DNA of 64,000 nt, taken from contig CAZUMW010000004.1 of the NCBI GenBank assembly GCA_964621615.1, positions 129,428-193,427 on the forward strand, in the 5' to 3' direction. The notes under the pieces were generated by a model. The model ran no database searches and had not been told where the DNA came from. It was given only the letters and a program-made list of their open reading frames with translations. Below, piece after piece: positions 63,541 to 64,000 of the stretch. Positions within the stretch are counted from its first letter, which is position 1. Every line of letters starts with the position of its first letter. A program made the translations under genes and the position numbers. This DNA is from CAZUMW01 sp964621615. GTDB lineage: Bacteria; Desulfobacterota; WTBG01; CAIYCZ01; CAIRTM01.

Positions 63541-64000
63541 GAAACATCATCGCATTCTTTGTCCGCTACCGAATATGGACGAATGTGCTCATGGCCGCTG
63601 TCATCGGCTTCGGCCTGTTCAGCTGGAGCCTCATGAAATATTCCTTTTTCCCCATTATGACCCCCGATATGATTATGGTCGAGGTAGAATATCTCGGCGG
63701 CGCCCCGAAAGAAGTCGAGGAAGGGGTCGTGATGAAAATCGAGGAAAACATCGAGGGAATCGAGGGAATCGAGCGGATCACATCTGTTTCCAGGGAGAAC
63801 TTCGGACAGGTAAGCGTTGAGGTCATGAAAAGTGCAGACACCCACAAGGTGCTGCAGGATGTAAAAAACGCCGTCGACCGCATCAGCTCATTTCCGCAAA
63901 ACAGCGAAAAGCCCGTTGTCTATGAGAGAAAGTACCGCGATGATGTCATGTCGCTTGTGCTTGTCGGCGACACCGGCCGGTTCAACCTGAAATACATAGC
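63537..64000 (+). CDS. RND efflux pump (AcrB/HAE1 family), N-terminal part, cut by window edge
   Basis: The reading frame starts at ATG 63537, overlapping the adaptor stop by 4 bases, and runs open to the right edge (154 codons seen of about 1000 expected). The N terminus IIAFFVRYRIWTNVLMAA and VIGFGLFSWSLMKYSFFP is the first membrane helix, and EVEYLGGAPKEVEEGVVMK with GIERITSVSRENFGQVSVEV is the first porter subdomain of RND pumps. Third gene of the TetR-controlled operon. Substrate unknown. Confidence 0.9.
   Translation, partial: MRNIIAFFVRYRIWTNVLMAAVIGFGLFSWSLMKYSFFPIMTPDMIMVEVEYLGGAPKEVEEGVVMKIEENIEGIEGIERITSVSRENFGQVSVEVMKSADTHKVLQDVKNAVDRISSFPQNSEKPVVYERKYRDDVMSLVLVGDTGRFNLKYI

Noticed and set aside
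1..64000. tRNA, rRNA, CRISPR array or intact transposase
   Set aside because: No tRNA T-loop and acceptor arrangement, no rRNA segments, no regularly spaced repeats and no transposase motifs were seen on either strand by eye.

Overview
The window looks like a chromosomal segment of a strictly anaerobic Gram-negative bacterium, most likely a Desulfobacterota (deltaproteobacterial, sulfate-reducer-like) genome. The pointers are a metallopterin-type ergothioneine synthase (known only from anaerobes), a dissimilatory sulfite reductase-like protein, an HdrD-like CCG iron-sulfur protein among flavin oxidoreductases, SelA (selenocysteine use), RND efflux and lipoproteins (an outer membrane), and many sensory proteins. 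No species can be named from sequence alone. No tRNA, rRNA, CRISPR array or intact transposase gene was seen.

Layout. 1-5.0 kb: a FetB-like iron permease, then a FecCD-family uptake system (permease, ATPase, binding protein) followed by a bacterial TiaS-like protein and a small Cys-rich protein. 5.1-11.7 kb (minus strand): a small membrane protein, an anchored protein of unknown family, and an operon of two beta-propeller surface proteins with a small lipoprotein, behind a consensus promoter. 12-16 kb (minus): pseudopilin, HD-GYP sensor, lipoprotein and HAMP protein, closed by a strong hairpin terminator. 16.1-21.7 kb: a sulfite reductase-like protein divergent from a two-gene anaerobic ergothioneine locus (molybdopterin oxidoreductase/cysteine desulfurase fusion plus histidine methyltransferase). 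21.7-24.9 kb (minus): an HDOD protein, hybrid histidine kinase and Hpt phosphorelay.

24.9-30.9 kb (minus): an ADP-ribosylglycohydrolase gene split by a 175-bp hairpin-rich IS200/IS605-like non-autonomous element, glyoxalase II, envelope proteins, an M23 peptidase, an RmlD-like reductase and an RNase Z-like hydrolase. 31-37 kb: a GcvH-like protein without its lipoyl lysine, a nitroreductase, and the murA-hisD-cca operon behind a good promoter. 37.5-46.5 kb (minus): a catabolic-looking cluster with four FAD_binding_4 oxidoreductases, an HdrD-like protein, an SCP2-like protein and an amidohydrolase. 46.8-53 kb: a TPR/coiled-coil membrane protein divergent from a kinase-pseudokinase fusion, then a GH57/DUF3536 protein. 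53.2-60.6 kb (minus): housekeeping genes prmC, prfA, rpmE, rho, coaE, rluD, selA. 60.8-64 kb: a coiled-coil exported protein and a TetR/RND efflux operon with a 46-bp operator; the pump gene runs off the right edge.

How genes work together. The clearest pathway is ergothioneine synthesis: the methyltransferase makes trimethylhistidine and the fusion enzyme moves cysteine sulfur onto its imidazole ring without oxygen. The metal-uptake block, the phosphorelay, the FAD/HdrD block and the efflux operon are each coherent units whose substrates are not readable from sequence.
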